Source: Pseudomonas mandelii
Lineage (GTDB): Bacteria; Pseudomonadota; Gammaproteobacteria; Pseudomonadales; Pseudomonadaceae
Assembly: GCF_024138395.1 (NCBI RefSeq)
Contig: NZ_JAMYDU010000009.1
Coordinates: 62,001-126,000 of the forward strand
Reading direction: 5' to 3'
DNA length: 64,000 nt
Shown here piece by piece: positions 16,815 to 25,599 of this stretch. The notes under the pieces are model-generated. The model was given only the letters and a program-made list of their open reading frames with translations. It searched no databases and had not been told where the DNA came from. A program made the translations under genes and the position numbers. Numbering within the stretch: position 1 is the stretch's first letter; each line of letters starts with the position of its first letter.

Positions 16815-17705
16815 ATGTTGTTGACCCGTCATCTCGATGCCAATGCCACCCTGGTTTCGCTGATCCAGCCGCTGACCATTCGCGATGGTTTCGCGCCTAC
16901 CGCATTGCCGGGGGTGCAGGTTTTGCGCGCCAGTTGTGATGTCGCCCGTGGCCCGCAAATCTACGAGCCAAGCCTGGTCATCATTGCCCAAGGCAGTAAG
17001 TTGGCGTATCTGGGCCCGCGTACCCTGGAATATGGTGCCGGGCATTACCTGATTCAGGCGTTGCCTGTGCCCTTCGAATGCGAGACGTTTTCGGCTCCAG
17101 ATGGCCCGATGCTTGGCGTTTCCATCGCCATTGACCGGGTAATGCTCGGTGAGTTGGTATTGGCCATGGGGCTGTCGCCGGGGCGTACTGTTCCCGCGCA
17201 GACGCCCGAATCCATGACCTCGGCGGTGCTCGACGATGCCATGCGCGGTTGTGTGGAACGGTTGTTGCGCTGCCTGCACGATCCGCTGGAATGCCAGGTC
17301 ATGGGCGCGGCGCGCTTGCGTGAATTGTTGTTCGTGGCATTACGAGGGCCGCAAGCTGATGTGTTGCGGGCGCTGGTGGAGCAACAGGGGCAGTTCGCCC
17401 GGATCGCGGCGTCCCTGAGTCATCTGCATGCGCATTACACCGAGCCGCTGAATGTCGAGACCCTGGCCAGTTGCGCGAACATGAGTGCGTCGACGTTTCA
17501 TGAGCATTTCAAACGCAGCACCTTGTTGTCGCCGGTGCAGTATTTGAAGCGTTTGCGCTTGCTCAAGGCCCAGCAGTTGTTGCTGGGCGAAGGCTTGGGC
17601 GTGGCCCAGGTGGCGCATCGGGTGGGGTATCAGAGCACGTCGCAATTCAGCCGCGAGTACAAGCGCTACTTTGAACGTAATCCCGGAGATGAGCGCGTTG
17701 CTTGA
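16815..17705 (+). CDS. AraC-family regulator, likely controlling the alcohol dehydrogenase
   Basis: A 296-residue regulator. Residues about 20-170 match the AraC-type N-terminal effector domain seen beside aldehyde and alcohol dehydrogenase genes (YEPSLVIIAQGSKLAYLG, YLIQALPVPFECET). The C-terminal third has two helix-turn-helix motifs (VETLASCANMSASTFHEHFK and VAQVAHRVGYQSTSQFSREYK). I chose the ATG at 16815, preceded by GAAGAG; the frame is open from 16749. The 191-base divergent gap should contain both promoters. Confidence 0.87.
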   Translation: MLLTRHLDANATLVSLIQPLTIRDGFAPTALPGVQVLRASCDVARGPQIYEPSLVIIAQGSKLAYLGPRTLEYGAGHYLIQALPVPFECETFSAPDGPMLGVSIAIDRVMLGELVLAMGLSPGRTVPAQTPESMTSAVLDDAMRGCVERLLRCLHDPLECQVMGAARLRELLFVALRGPQADVLRALVEQQGQFARIAASLSHLHAHYTEPLNVETLASCANMSASTFHEHFKRSTLLSPVQYLKRLRLLKAQQLLLGEGLGVAQVAHRVGYQSTSQFSREYKRYFERNPGDERVA

Positions 17706-17717
17706 TCCACTAAGTAA

Positions 17718-17813
17718 CCCTGTGGGAGCGGGCTTGCCCGCGATTACGGTGGGTCAGTCGACTTTAATGTTGGATGATAGATCGTCATCGCGGGCAAGCC
17801 CGCTCCCACAGGG
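17718..17813. repeat. REP pair in inverted orientation
   Basis: CCCTGTGGGAGCGGGCTTGC with a matching inverted copy ending CCCACAGGG, 45 bases apart, between the convergent AraC and ETF-quinone oxidoreductase genes. Confidence 0.85.
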
Positions 17814-17843
17814 TCTTGTGTTGACGCTTGAATTGCGGGCAAC

Positions 17844-17869
17844 AAAAAGGCCCCCATTTCGGGAGCCTT
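17844..17869 (-). terminator. Rho-independent terminator of ETF-quinone oxidoreductase gene
   Basis: Read on the minus strand, AAGGCTCCC-GAAAT-GGGGGCC forms an 8-pair stem (one G-T) followed by TTTTT. It sits about 20 bases after the stop at 17888. Confidence 0.8.
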
Positions 17870-17887
17870 GATGTTCAGGCGTTCAAC

Positions 17888-19552
17888 TTACATGTTCGGG
17901 TAAGTCGGGCCGCCAGAGCCTTCTGGCGCCACCCAGTTGATGTTCTGTGCAGGGTCCTTGATGTCGCAGGTCTTGCAGTGAACGCAGTTCTGGGCGTTGA
18001 TCTGGAAGCGCTTTTCGCCGTTTTCCTGGGTCACTACTTCGTACACGCCGGCCGGGCAGTAACGCTGGGCAGGTTCATCGTACATCGGCAGGTTCTTGGC
18101 GATCGGAATGCTCGGATCGGTCAGCTTCAAATGGCAAGGCTGTTCTTCTTCGTGGTTGGTACCGGAGATGAACACCGAGCTGAGTTTGTCGAAGCTGATC
18201 TTGCCGTCCGGTTTCGGGTAGTCGATCTTCTTGCAGTCGGCCGCCAGTTTCAGGCAAGCGTAATCCGGCTTGGTGTCATGCAGGGTGAACGGCAGTTTGC
18301 CGCCGAAGATGTTCTGATCAAGCCAGTTGAAACCGCCGCCGACGATGGCGCCGAACTTGTGGATCGCCGGGCCGAAGTTGCGGCTGGCGAACAGTTCGTC
18401 ATAGAGCCAGCTCCTCTTGAAGGCGTCGACATAGGTGGTCAGCTCTTGCGTGCCGTCCAGATCGGCGAACAGCGCATCGGCCACGGCGTCAGCGGCGAGC
18501 ATGCCGGACTTCATCGCGGTGTGGCTGCCTTTGATCTTGGCAAAGTTCAGCGTGCCGAGGTCGCAACCGATCAGCGCGCCGCCCTTGAAGACCATTTTCG
18601 GCAGCGAGTTCAGGCCGCCTTTGGAGATCGCACGCGCGCCGTAGCTGACGCGCTTGCCGCCTTCCAGGTATTGCTTGAGCACCGGGTGATGCTTGAGGCG
18701 CTGGAACTCGTCGAACGGCGACAGGAAAGTGTTGCTGTAGGAAAGATCGACGATCAGGCCGACGACCACCTGGTTGTTTTCCAGGTGATAGAGGAACGAA
18801 CCGCCGGTGTTCTCGGTGCCCATGATGTCCAGCGGCCAACCGGCGGTGTGGACCACCAAGCCTGGCTGGTGCTTGGCCGGATCAATTTCCCAGATTTCTT
18901 TCAGGCCGATGCCGTAATGCTGGGCGTCGGCCTCGCTGTCGAGGTTGAAGCGCTTGATCAGCTGTTTGCCGATATGGCCGCGGCAACCTTCGGCGAACAG
19001 CGTGTACTTGGCACGCAGTTCCATGCCGGGGGTGTACAGGCCTTCTTTCGGATTGCCTTCGCGGTCAACGCCCAGATCGCCGGTGATGATCCCGCGAACC
19101 ACGCCGTTCTCGTCGAACAGTGCTTCCTGGGCCGCGAAGCCCGGGTAGATTTCCACGCCCAGGTTCTCGGCCTGCTGGGCCAGCCAGCGGCACAGATTGC
19201 CCAGGGAGATGATGTAGTTGCCTTCGTTGTGCATGGTCTTGGGCACAAAGAGGTCAGGAATCTTCTGCGCGCTGTCGGCATTCTTGAGCACGAAGATGTC
19301 ATCGCGTGTGACTGGCGTATTCAGCGGCGCACCGAGTTCTTTCCAGTCCGGGAACAATTCGTTCAGGGCGCGTGGTTCGAACACGGCACCGGACAGGATG
19401 TGAGCGCCGACCTCGGAGCCTTTTTCGACCACGCAGACGCTGATTTCCTTACCGGCTTCGGCGGCCTTCTGCTTCAAACGGCAGGCGGCGGACAGGCCAG
19501 CGGGGCCGGCACCGACGATGACCACGTCGAATTCCATGTATTCGCGTTCCAC
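17888..19552 (-). CDS. Electron-transfer flavoprotein-ubiquinone oxidoreductase
   Basis: A 554-residue membrane-associated enzyme that passes electrons from reduced ETF to ubiquinone. It has an N-terminal FAD motif (VVIVGAGPAGLSAACRL), the ETF-QO middle domain with a quinone-binding region (GYGDL-type text, here HYGIGLKEIW and GGSFLYHLE), and a C-terminal [4Fe-4S] ferredoxin-like domain (NAQNCVHCKTCDIKDP). It is divergent from etfBA, its electron donors, across 545 bases with a PsrA-like site. Length is normal. It links fatty-acid and amino-acid oxidation to respiration. Confidence 0.96.
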   Translation of the reverse strand: MEREYMEFDVVIVGAGPAGLSAACRLKQKAAEAGKEISVCVVEKGSEVGAHILSGAVFEPRALNELFPDWKELGAPLNTPVTRDDIFVLKNADSAQKIPDLFVPKTMHNEGNYIISLGNLCRWLAQQAENLGVEIYPGFAAQEALFDENGVVRGIITGDLGVDREGNPKEGLYTPGMELRAKYTLFAEGCRGHIGKQLIKRFNLDSEADAQHYGIGLKEIWEIDPAKHQPGLVVHTAGWPLDIMGTENTGGSFLYHLENNQVVVGLIVDLSYSNTFLSPFDEFQRLKHHPVLKQYLEGGKRVSYGARAISKGGLNSLPKMVFKGGALIGCDLGTLNFAKIKGSHTAMKSGMLAADAVADALFADLDGTQELTTYVDAFKRSWLYDELFASRNFGPAIHKFGAIVGGGFNWLDQNIFGGKLPFTLHDTKPDYACLKLAADCKKIDYPKPDGKISFDKLSSVFISGTNHEEEQPCHLKLTDPSIPIAKNLPMYDEPAQRYCPAGVYEVVTQENGEKRFQINAQNCVHCKTCDIKDPAQNINWVAPEGSGGPTYPNM

Positions 19553-20097
19553 AGGCTATCTCCTACTCAAGGCTCAACAGTTTTTTTCTAATTGGAGGTT
19601 TGGCGTTGCATCCATTATTTCCTCCGGTAACTGCCGGAAGGGACAATGGATGACCACCTTTCTCTCTAGGTGGCGCATTATATCTACACCACTCCTAGCG
19701 TCCAATACAAACGTTTGTTTGAATTGGCTCAAAGCCAGAGAAATCAAAGTCACGCGGCTTATGAACGGCTATTTTGCCGTATTGACCGGAATAGGCGTTC
19801 CGGTCAAGATACGGTCGGTTTTGCGCTCGCCGTAGGCTGACTGTTGGTTTCAAGAGCACCTCTAAAGACAGGGCGATGGCAGTATAAGGTGATGCGCAGT
19901 GCAGGTCAGATGCGCAGTTTACACGCCGCGATTATGAATGACTTATCAGTCACCACTGACGAACGGTCATCAGCCTCGTGAGCAGAGTTCACCCGTTACA
20001 CCTGCCAGCGTTTTTAGAGGTGCCCTTGCGCCGATGAGCATCAACCGCCAGGTTCGCCTAGGCGACTTTCTTTTCACCGGAGAGTAACGAGGAATCC
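19553..20097. other. Divergent promoter region between ETF-QO and etfBA
   Basis: 545 bases without a convincing gene; a 105-codon frame starting at 19518 is a shadow. It holds a small hairpin (CCACCT..AGGTGG near 19653-19673), a PsrA-like site at 19708, a distant inverted repeat (GCACCTCTAAA at 19856-19866 and TTTAGAGGTGC at 20013-20023), and GGAGAG/GAGGAA before etfB. It is more AT-rich than the flanking genes. Confidence 0.7.
19708..19721. promoter_or_regulatory. PsrA-like operator
   Basis: CAAAC-GTTT-GTTTG matches the published PsrA consensus as I recall it, (G/C)AAAC-N2-4-GTTT(G/C). PsrA is the TetR-type fatty-acid-responsive regulator of Pseudomonas beta-oxidation genes. It lies 155 bases upstream of the ETF-QO start. 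Control of this locus by PsrA is inferred. Confidence 0.55.
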
Positions 20098-20847
20098 ATG
20101 AAGGTTCTTGTAGCTGTCAAACGCGTTGTGGATTACAACGTCAAGGTTCGTGTCAAGGCGGACAATTCCGGCGTCGACCTCGCTAACGTCAAGATGTCGA
20201 TGAACCCATTCTGCGAAATCGCAGTGGAAGAAGCCGTACGTCTGAAAGAGAAAGGCGTTGCGACTGAAATCGTCGTCGTCTCCATCGGCCCGTCCACCGC
20301 TCAAGAGCAACTGCGCACCGCGCTGGCTCTGGGTGCCGACCGCGCCATCCTCGTCGAATCCGCTGAAGATCTGACTTCCCTGGCGGTTGCCAAGTTGTTG
20401 AAAGCTGTTGTCGACAAGGAACAGCCTCAGCTGGTGATCCTCGGCAAACAAGCCATCGACAGCGATAACAACCAGACTGGCCAGATGCTCGCTGCATTGA
20501 GCGGCTACGGTCAGGGCACCTTCGCTTCGAAAGTCGAAGTGTCCGGCGACAGCGTTGCCGTGACTCGCGAAATCGACGGCGGCGCGCAGACGGTTTCCCT
20601 GAAACTGCCAGCCATCGTCACCACCGACCTGCGTTTGAACGAGCCGCGCTATGCGTCTCTGCCAAACATCATGAAAGCCAAGAAGAAGCCTCTCGAAGTG
20701 CTGACTCCGGACGCTTTGGGCGTTTCCACCGCCTCCACCAACAAGACTCTGAAAGTCGAAGCGCCGGCTGCACGCAGCGCGGGTATCAAGGTCAAGTCGG
20801 TGGCTGAACTGGTCGAGAAACTGAAAAACGAAGCGAAGGTAATCTAA
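20098..20847 (+). CDS. etfB: Electron transfer flavoprotein beta subunit
   Basis: A 249-residue ETF small subunit. Typical text includes [68 protein letters not shown] and the tail [21 protein letters not shown]. It binds AMP and pairs with EtfA to take electrons from acyl-CoA and other dehydrogenases. etfA begins at the base after its stop, so the two are translationally coupled. GAGTAACGAGGA precedes the ATG. Confidence 0.97.
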   Translation: MKVLVAVKRVVDYNVKVRVKADNSGVDLANVKMSMNPFCEIAVEEAVRLKEKGVATEIVVVSIGPSTAQEQLRTALALGADRAILVESAEDLTSLAVAKLLKAVVDKEQPQLVILGKQAIDSDNNQTGQMLAALSGYGQGTFASKVEVSGDSVAVTREIDGGAQTVSLKLPAIVTTDLRLNEPRYASLPNIMKAKKKPLEVLTPDALGVSTASTNKTLKVEAPAARSAGIKVKSVAELVEKLKNEAKVI

Positions 20848-21777
20848 ATGACTATCTTGGTTATTGCTGAACACGACAACAAAGTACTGGCCCCGGCCAC
20901 GCTCAACACCGTGGCTGCTGCTGCCAAAATCGGTGGCGATATCCACGTTCTGGTTGCAGGTCAGGGCGTTGGCGCCGTGGCTGAAGCCGCTGCGAAAATC
21001 GCTGGCGTGAGCAAAGTCCTGAACGCTGACAATGCCGCTTACGCTCATCAACTGCCGGAGAACATTGCTCCGCTGGTTGCAGAGTTGGGCAAGGGCTACA
21101 GCCACATCTTGGCTGCCGCTACTTCGAACGGCAAAAATATCCTGCCGCGCGTTGCCGCAAACCTGGACGTTGACCAGATCTCCGAGATCATCTCGGTCGA
21201 AAGCGCTGACACCTTCAAGCGCCCGATCTACGCCGGTAACGCCATTGCTACCGTACAGTCCAACGCTGCTGTCAAAGTGATCACCGTGCGTGCCACCGGT
21301 TTCGACCCGGTTGCCGCTGAAGGTGGTTCGGCTGCCGTTGAAGCAGTTGCGGCTGCTCACGACGCTGGCACTTCGAGCTTCGTCGGCGAAGAACTGGCCA
21401 AGTCCGATCGTCCGGAACTGACCGCTGCCAAAATCGTCGTTTCCGGCGGTCGCGGCATGCAGAACGGCGACAACTTCAAACACCTGTACGCCCTGGCCGA
21501 CAAGCTGGGCGCTGCCGTCGGTGCTTCCCGCGCCGCGGTCGACGCAGGTTTTGTACCCAACGACATGCAGGTCGGTCAGACCGGCAAGATCGTTGCGCCA
21601 CAGCTGTACATCGCCGTCGGTATCTCCGGCGCGATCCAGCACTTGGCCGGCATGAAAGACTCCAAAGTGATCGTTGCGATCAACAAGGACGAAGAAGCGC
21701 CGATCTTCCAGGTGGCCGATTACGGCCTGGTGGCGGACTTGTTCGAAGCCATCCCCGAGTTCGAGAAGCTGGTCTAA
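20848..21777 (+). CDS. etfA: Electron transfer flavoprotein alpha subunit
   Basis: A 309-residue ETF large subunit that carries FAD. The C-terminal FAD domain is clear: [61 protein letters not shown] and [18 protein letters not shown]. It is directly after etfB and is followed by a terminator at 21799. Partner of the divergent ETF-QO gene. Confidence 0.97.
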   Translation: MTILVIAEHDNKVLAPATLNTVAAAAKIGGDIHVLVAGQGVGAVAEAAAKIAGVSKVLNADNAAYAHQLPENIAPLVAELGKGYSHILAAATSNGKNILPRVAANLDVDQISEIISVESADTFKRPIYAGNAIATVQSNAAVKVITVRATGFDPVAAEGGSAAVEAVAAAHDAGTSSFVGEELAKSDRPELTAAKIVVSGGRGMQNGDNFKHLYALADKLGAAVGASRAAVDAGFVPNDMQVGQTGKIVAPQLYIAVGISGAIQHLAGMKDSKVIVAINKDEEAPIFQVADYGLVADLFEAIPEFEKLV

Positions 21778-21798
21778 TCCGGCAGCTTGACTTATAAA

Positions 21799-21828
21799 GA
21801 GCCCGGCCTTTTGGTCGGGCTTTTTTTA
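21799..21828 (+). terminator. Rho-independent terminator of etfBA
   Basis: GCCCGGCC-TTTT-GGTCGGGC hairpin followed by a run of T, 22 bases after the etfA stop. Confidence 0.92.
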
Positions 21829-21862
21829 TGGGCGAAAAAATTGGGTTGTAGGGAGTGTCGCC

Positions 21863-22699
21863 ATGGATTTGCGCCGCGTATGTGGCTGGTCATTACTGCT
21901 GGGGATGACGCTGTCGCCGGGGCTGTCTGCTGCCGCGGGGAAATGCGAGCGCTTGGTGGTGACTGGCAGCCCGGACGCGCCGCCGTACCTGTGGCAAGAC
22001 CCGCAAAACCCCAGGCATCTGATTGGCGCCAGCGCTGATCTGTTGCAGCAAGTGGCGGGGGAGTTGGGCATCAAGGTAGAGCTGCTTTACGCCGGTAAAC
22101 GCTCCCAGGCCCTGGACGAAGTGCGCAGCGGGCGCATGGACATGCTGGCCGATGCGCCGTTGACGGTCAGTGAGCTGGAAAATCTGGATTACATCCATCC
22201 TCCGCTGCTGGAAAACGATTACCTGGTCTGGACCCGCAACGATTCATTACTGGTCTACAACGAAGCGCAGGACCTTCGCGGTCATCCCGGCGCCTTGTCG
22301 GAAAAGGCTCGGGTAACCCCCTCATTTGGTACTTTTGCCGAGCAGCAATTGACCCTGTTGCGCACGCCCAATCTGACCCAGGCCTTTCAGAAATTGCTGC
22401 TGAACGAGGTGGAATTTGTCCTCGCCGGACGCTACTCGGGCATGGCCCTGGTGCAAACGCTGGGGATGGCCAATGACTTGATGGCCCACCCACACCCCAT
22501 CGACAAACCCGGCCTGTACCTCGCGGTTTCCCATAACTCTGCCTGCAACGATCCTTGGTTGCGCGGACAGCTGGCCAAAAAGATGACAGAATTGCCCGCG
22601 TCCGGACTGACGGAAGCTGCGCTGCTGCGCAATATCGAGCGTTGGAAAGCGCAACGCTCACAACCGCAGCCACAACCTGTCAGTACCCCAATACAGTAG
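21863..22699 (+). CDS. Periplasmic solute-binding protein, family 3 type
   Basis: A 278-residue protein with a Sec signal peptide (cleavage near residue 26, SAAAGKCE) and an amino-acid-type periplasmic binding fold: LVVTGSPDAPPYLWQ, IGASADLLQQVAGELGIKV, DEVRSGRMDMLADAPLT and PSFGTFAEQQL. No ABC permease or ATPase gene is nearby, so it may be a sensor or an orphan binding protein. Ligand unknown. It precedes two lipoprotein genes by nine bases and may form one transcript with them. The tail is Gln/Pro-rich. Confidence 0.8.
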   Translation: MDLRRVCGWSLLLGMTLSPGLSAAAGKCERLVVTGSPDAPPYLWQDPQNPRHLIGASADLLQQVAGELGIKVELLYAGKRSQALDEVRSGRMDMLADAPLTVSELENLDYIHPPLLENDYLVWTRNDSLLVYNEAQDLRGHPGALSEKARVTPSFGTFAEQQLTLLRTPNLTQAFQKLLLNEVEFVLAGRYSGMALVQTLGMANDLMAHPHPIDKPGLYLAVSHNSACNDPWLRGQLAKKMTELPASGLTEAALLRNIERWKAQRSQPQPQPVSTPIQ

Positions 22700-22708
22700 G
22701 GATTCTTA

Positions 22709-23065
22709 GTGAGTATTCGACCTCTTTTCGCTGCCCTGGCCGTTCTGGCTCTGGCGGGTTGTGCAGCCGATCCGGCGCCGAATGAACAAATACGCCTGAC
22801 CGAACAGGCCCTCGAACAAGCCAAGGCCGTGGGTGCTACCGCCGACGAAGTGCCAGAGCTGAAACTGGCCGAGGACAAGTTCAAGCGTGCCAAGGGCAAC
22901 ATGGCCGACCAATCCTTCAAAAATGCGCGCATGCGGGCCGAACAGGCCGAGCTGGACGCGCGCCTGGCCGAAGCCCGGGTTCTGACCCTCAAGAGCGAGG
23001 AGCAGTTGAACATGCTCAATACCCGCATCACTCGCCTGCGCAAGCAACTGGGAGATGCCCAATGA
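22709..23065 (+). CDS. Small DUF4398-type lipoprotein
   Basis: A 118-residue lipoprotein starting with GTG. The lipobox is LALAGCAAD (Cys at residue 18). The mature part is a helical, charged DUF4398-like region (EQALEQAKAVGATADEVPELKLAEDKFKRAK-type heptads), probably coiled coil. It overlaps the next gene by four bases (ATGA). Pseudomonas often carries this pair of DUF4398 proteins, the second fused to OmpA. The likely location is the inner face of the outer membrane. Confidence 0.82.
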   Translation: MSIRPLFAALAVLALAGCAADPAPNEQIRLTEQALEQAKAVGATADEVPELKLAEDKFKRAKGNMADQSFKNARMRAEQAELDARLAEARVLTLKSEEQLNMLNTRITRLRKQLGDAQ

Positions 23066-23874
23066 GCCTGAAAACCAAAGCACTCGGCGGCTTGATCCTG
23101 GTCGGTTGCGCAAGCCTTTATGGCTGCGCTGGTCAACACAGCGAAGCGGCTATCCAGCAGGCCGGCACCGATTTTCAGAAGGTCAAGGAAGACTCCAACG
23201 TGCTGCGCATTGCGCCCAAAGACGTGATCCGTGCCGGCGAGTCGCTGGCCCGCGCCGATCGTCTGTCCAGCTACTGGGGCAGCGGTTCGGACGTTGTACA
23301 TTACGCCTACCTGAGCCGGCGCTACAGCGAAATCGCCCGGGAACATACCAATCAAGTGCTCAACGAGGAGCGCGCGGCGAAGCTCGAACTCGAGCGTCAG
23401 CGCCTGCAATTGGCCCTGCGTGAGTCCAAGTTGCTCAGCGTGCAGCAACAGGGCAAATGGCTCGAAGAGCAGATCGTGGCGTTGGCAACTACCCAAACCG
23501 ACCGTGGTCTGGTGATGACCTTGGGCGATGTGCTGTTCGATACCGGCCAGGCAGAGCTGAAGAACTCGGCAAATCGTGTGGTGTTGAAGATCGTCCAGTT
23601 CTTGCAGCTCAATCCCAAGCGCGTGGTGCGAATCGAAGGTTATACCGACAGCACTGGCGGTAAACAGGAAAACCTCAAGCTGTCCCGCGACCGTGCGCAA
23701 TCGGTGGCTGACGTGCTGACGGACCTGGGTATTGACGACAAACGCATCCAGGTCGAAGGCTATGGCGATGAATACCCGGTGGACGTGAACGCCTCAGAAC
23801 GTGGTCGTGCACAGAACCGTCGAGTGGAAATTGTGTTCTCCGACGAAAAAGGCCAGCTCGGCGCCGCCCGCTAA
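23062..23874 (+). CDS. OmpA-family lipoprotein with DUF4398 N-terminus
   Basis: A 270-residue protein. The lipobox is ASLYGCAGQ (Cys near residue 22). A DUF4398/coiled-coil region follows (residues about 30-140). The C-terminal OmpA peptidoglycan-binding domain has GDVLFDTGQAELK, RIEGYTDSTGG, LSRDRAQSVADVL and GRAQNRRVEIVF. It should tether the outer membrane to peptidoglycan. It is coupled to the DUF4398 lipoprotein by a 4-base overlap and ends at a strong terminator. Confidence 0.9.
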   Translation: MSLKTKALGGLILVGCASLYGCAGQHSEAAIQQAGTDFQKVKEDSNVLRIAPKDVIRAGESLARADRLSSYWGSGSDVVHYAYLSRRYSEIAREHTNQVLNEERAAKLELERQRLQLALRESKLLSVQQQGKWLEEQIVALATTQTDRGLVMTLGDVLFDTGQAELKNSANRVVLKIVQFLQLNPKRVVRIEGYTDSTGGKQENLKLSRDRAQSVADVLTDLGIDDKRIQVEGYGDEYPVDVNASERGRAQNRRVEIVFSDEKGQLGAAR

Positions 23875-23889
23875 GGGCTGCGTTACTGG

Positions 23890-23925
23890 AAAACCCGGCC
23901 TGTCAGTCAGCGCCGGGTTTTTTTT
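23890..23925 (+). terminator. Rho-independent terminator
   Basis: AAACCCGGC and GCCGGGTTT stems with a loop of about 12 bases, then eight T residues, 16 bases after the OmpA-like gene. Confidence 0.9.
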
Positions 23926-23946
23926 CGCCTGACAACCCATAAAAGC

Positions 23947-24050
23947 AGTACAGTTTTTGCTGACAATGCACTGTACGGTCGACTATTGTGATAACTGTCC
24001 CAGTACACTTCAAAACTGTTCCGGTATTGTTTCACACAAGAATAAAATGC
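23947..24050. promoter_or_regulatory. Repeated half-sites upstream of MocR gene
   Basis: GTACAGT at 23948-23954 and ACTGTAC at 23970-23976 form an inverted repeat. Further ACTGT/AGTACA half-sites follow at about 23994-24009 and 24017-24022 (AACTGTCCCAGTACA, AAACTGTTCC). MocR regulators bind such repeated sites, so this may be the autoregulatory operator. Confidence 0.45.
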
Positions 24051-24072
24051 CCGTGAAATCGAGTGCTGCGTC

Positions 24073-25512
24073 ATGACCAATCTCTTGCTCTATCAACGAA
24101 TTGCTCAGCAACTGGCCGAAGACATCCGCCGCGGTGTTTATCAACCGGGGGAGCGCGTGCCTTCGGTGCGCAAGATGAGCTCGCAGCTCAACGTCAGCCA
24201 TGCAACGGTGTTGCAGGCCTACGCCAACCTTGAAGATCAGGGGCTGATCCGCGCCCGGCCGCAATCCGGCTACTACGTGCACCAGACGCCGGCGCTCACG
24301 GCGCCAACCCCGGACATTGCCCGGGTCGAGCGACCTGGTCTGGTCACACGCAGCAGTATCATTCAGCAAGTTCTGGTCGAATCCCGCCGCGAAGGCGTCT
24401 TTCCGTTGGGCGCCGCCGTACCGAGTGTCGACTATCTACCGGTGCGGGCGCTGCATCAGCAACTGGCCAAAGTCACCCGTTTCCATAGCCCGCGGGCGTT
24501 CAGCTACATGTTCAGCCCCGGCTTCGAACCGTTGCGTCGGCAAGTGGCGATCCGCATGCGCGACGCCGGCGTGGTGGTCGACCCGTCGGAAGTGGTGATC
24601 ACCCACGGCTGCGTCGATGCGTTGCAGATGTCTCTGCGCGTATTGACCCGGCCGGGCGACCTGATCGCGGCCGAGTCGCCAACTTACTACGGTTTACTGC
24701 AACTGGCTGACCTGCTGGGGTTGAAAGTCATCGAGATCCCCAGCGATCCAGCCACCGGCATGAGCCTCGAAGCCCTGCAACTGGCGGCCAACCAATGGTC
24801 GATCAAGGCGCTGGTGCTGACCACGCGTTTGAGCAACCCCCTGGGCGGCACCATGCCCGAAGAGCGGCAGAAACAACTGCTGCGCCTGGCGTCGGATTTC
24901 GATATCCAGATCGTCGAAGACGATATCTACGGCGAGCTGATGTTCGAGCAGGGTCGCACCAAATCGCTCAAGGCTTATGACCGGCTGGATCGGGTGATCT
25001 ATTGCTCCAGCTTCTCCAAAACCCTGTCGCCCGGTGTGCGCATCGGCTGGATGATTGCCGGCAAGTACCAGCAGGAAATCCAGCGCTTGCAGACCTTCAG
25101 TACCCATTCAGCCTGCAGCGTCACGCAAATGGGCATCGCGGCCTATCTGGAGAACGGCGGTTACGATCGGCATTTGCGCTACATCCGTCAGGAGTACCGC
25201 AAGAATCTCAGCGCCTTTCAACTGGCGGTGCAGCAGCACTTCCCGGAAGGCACGCAGATGACCCGGCCCACCGGCGGCTTCATTCTGTGGGTCAGCCTGC
25301 CGGGGCGGGTGAATACGCAGGAACTGCATGTGCGCGCGTTGCAGCAGGGTATCAGCATTGCGCCGGGGCTGATTTTCAGTAATACCGAGCAGTTCAATCA
25401 CTGCATTCGCCTGAACTGTGGCATCCCATGGAACCGCGAGGCCGAGCGTGCATTGATGACGTTGGGGTTGCTGGCGACGCAACTTTGTCAGGAGACGGCG
25501 AGCGGTTTTTGA
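24073..25512 (+). CDS. MocR-type regulator: GntR helix-turn-helix fused to PLP aminotransferase fold
   Basis: A 479-residue protein. The N-terminal GntR winged helix (residues about 1-75) has LAEDIRRGVYQPGERVPSVRKMS and SHATVLQAYANLEDQGLI. The remainder is a fold-type I aminotransferase domain with ITHGCVDALQMSL, ESPTYYGLLQL and the PLP Lys in SSFSKTLSPGVRIGWM (K316). Such proteins act as PLP-dependent transcription regulators rather than enzymes. The regulated gene is not evident: the next gene downstream is an unrelated secreted protein. The target may be a distant metabolic gene. Confidence 0.9.
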   Translation: MTNLLLYQRIAQQLAEDIRRGVYQPGERVPSVRKMSSQLNVSHATVLQAYANLEDQGLIRARPQSGYYVHQTPALTAPTPDIARVERPGLVTRSSIIQQVLVESRREGVFPLGAAVPSVDYLPVRALHQQLAKVTRFHSPRAFSYMFSPGFEPLRRQVAIRMRDAGVVVDPSEVVITHGCVDALQMSLRVLTRPGDLIAAESPTYYGLLQLADLLGLKVIEIPSDPATGMSLEALQLAANQWSIKALVLTTRLSNPLGGTMPEERQKQLLRLASDFDIQIVEDDIYGELMFEQGRTKSLKAYDRLDRVIYCSSFSKTLSPGVRIGWMIAGKYQQEIQRLQTFSTHSACSVTQMGIAAYLENGGYDRHLRYIRQEYRKNLSAFQLAVQQHFPEGTQMTRPTGGFILWVSLPGRVNTQELHVRALQQGISIAPGLIFSNTEQFNHCIRLNCGIPWNREAERALMTLGLLATQLCQETASGF

Positions 25513-25599
25513 GCGGCCGGGCAGTTGTGAACTGGCCGCTTGTCTTGTCGTCTCCAACAGGCGAGCATATAGCCTTCTGCCGTTCACGCCGTTGGGTCC

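Noticed and set aside
17828..19591. Long plus-strand frame opposite the ETF-QO gene
   Set aside because: It mirrors a certain gene in high-GC DNA, has low-complexity His/Val/Asp-rich text and no family resemblance.
20074..21642. 522-codon minus-strand frame opposite etfBA
   Set aside because: Crosses two certain genes on the other strand and shows no recognisable domain.
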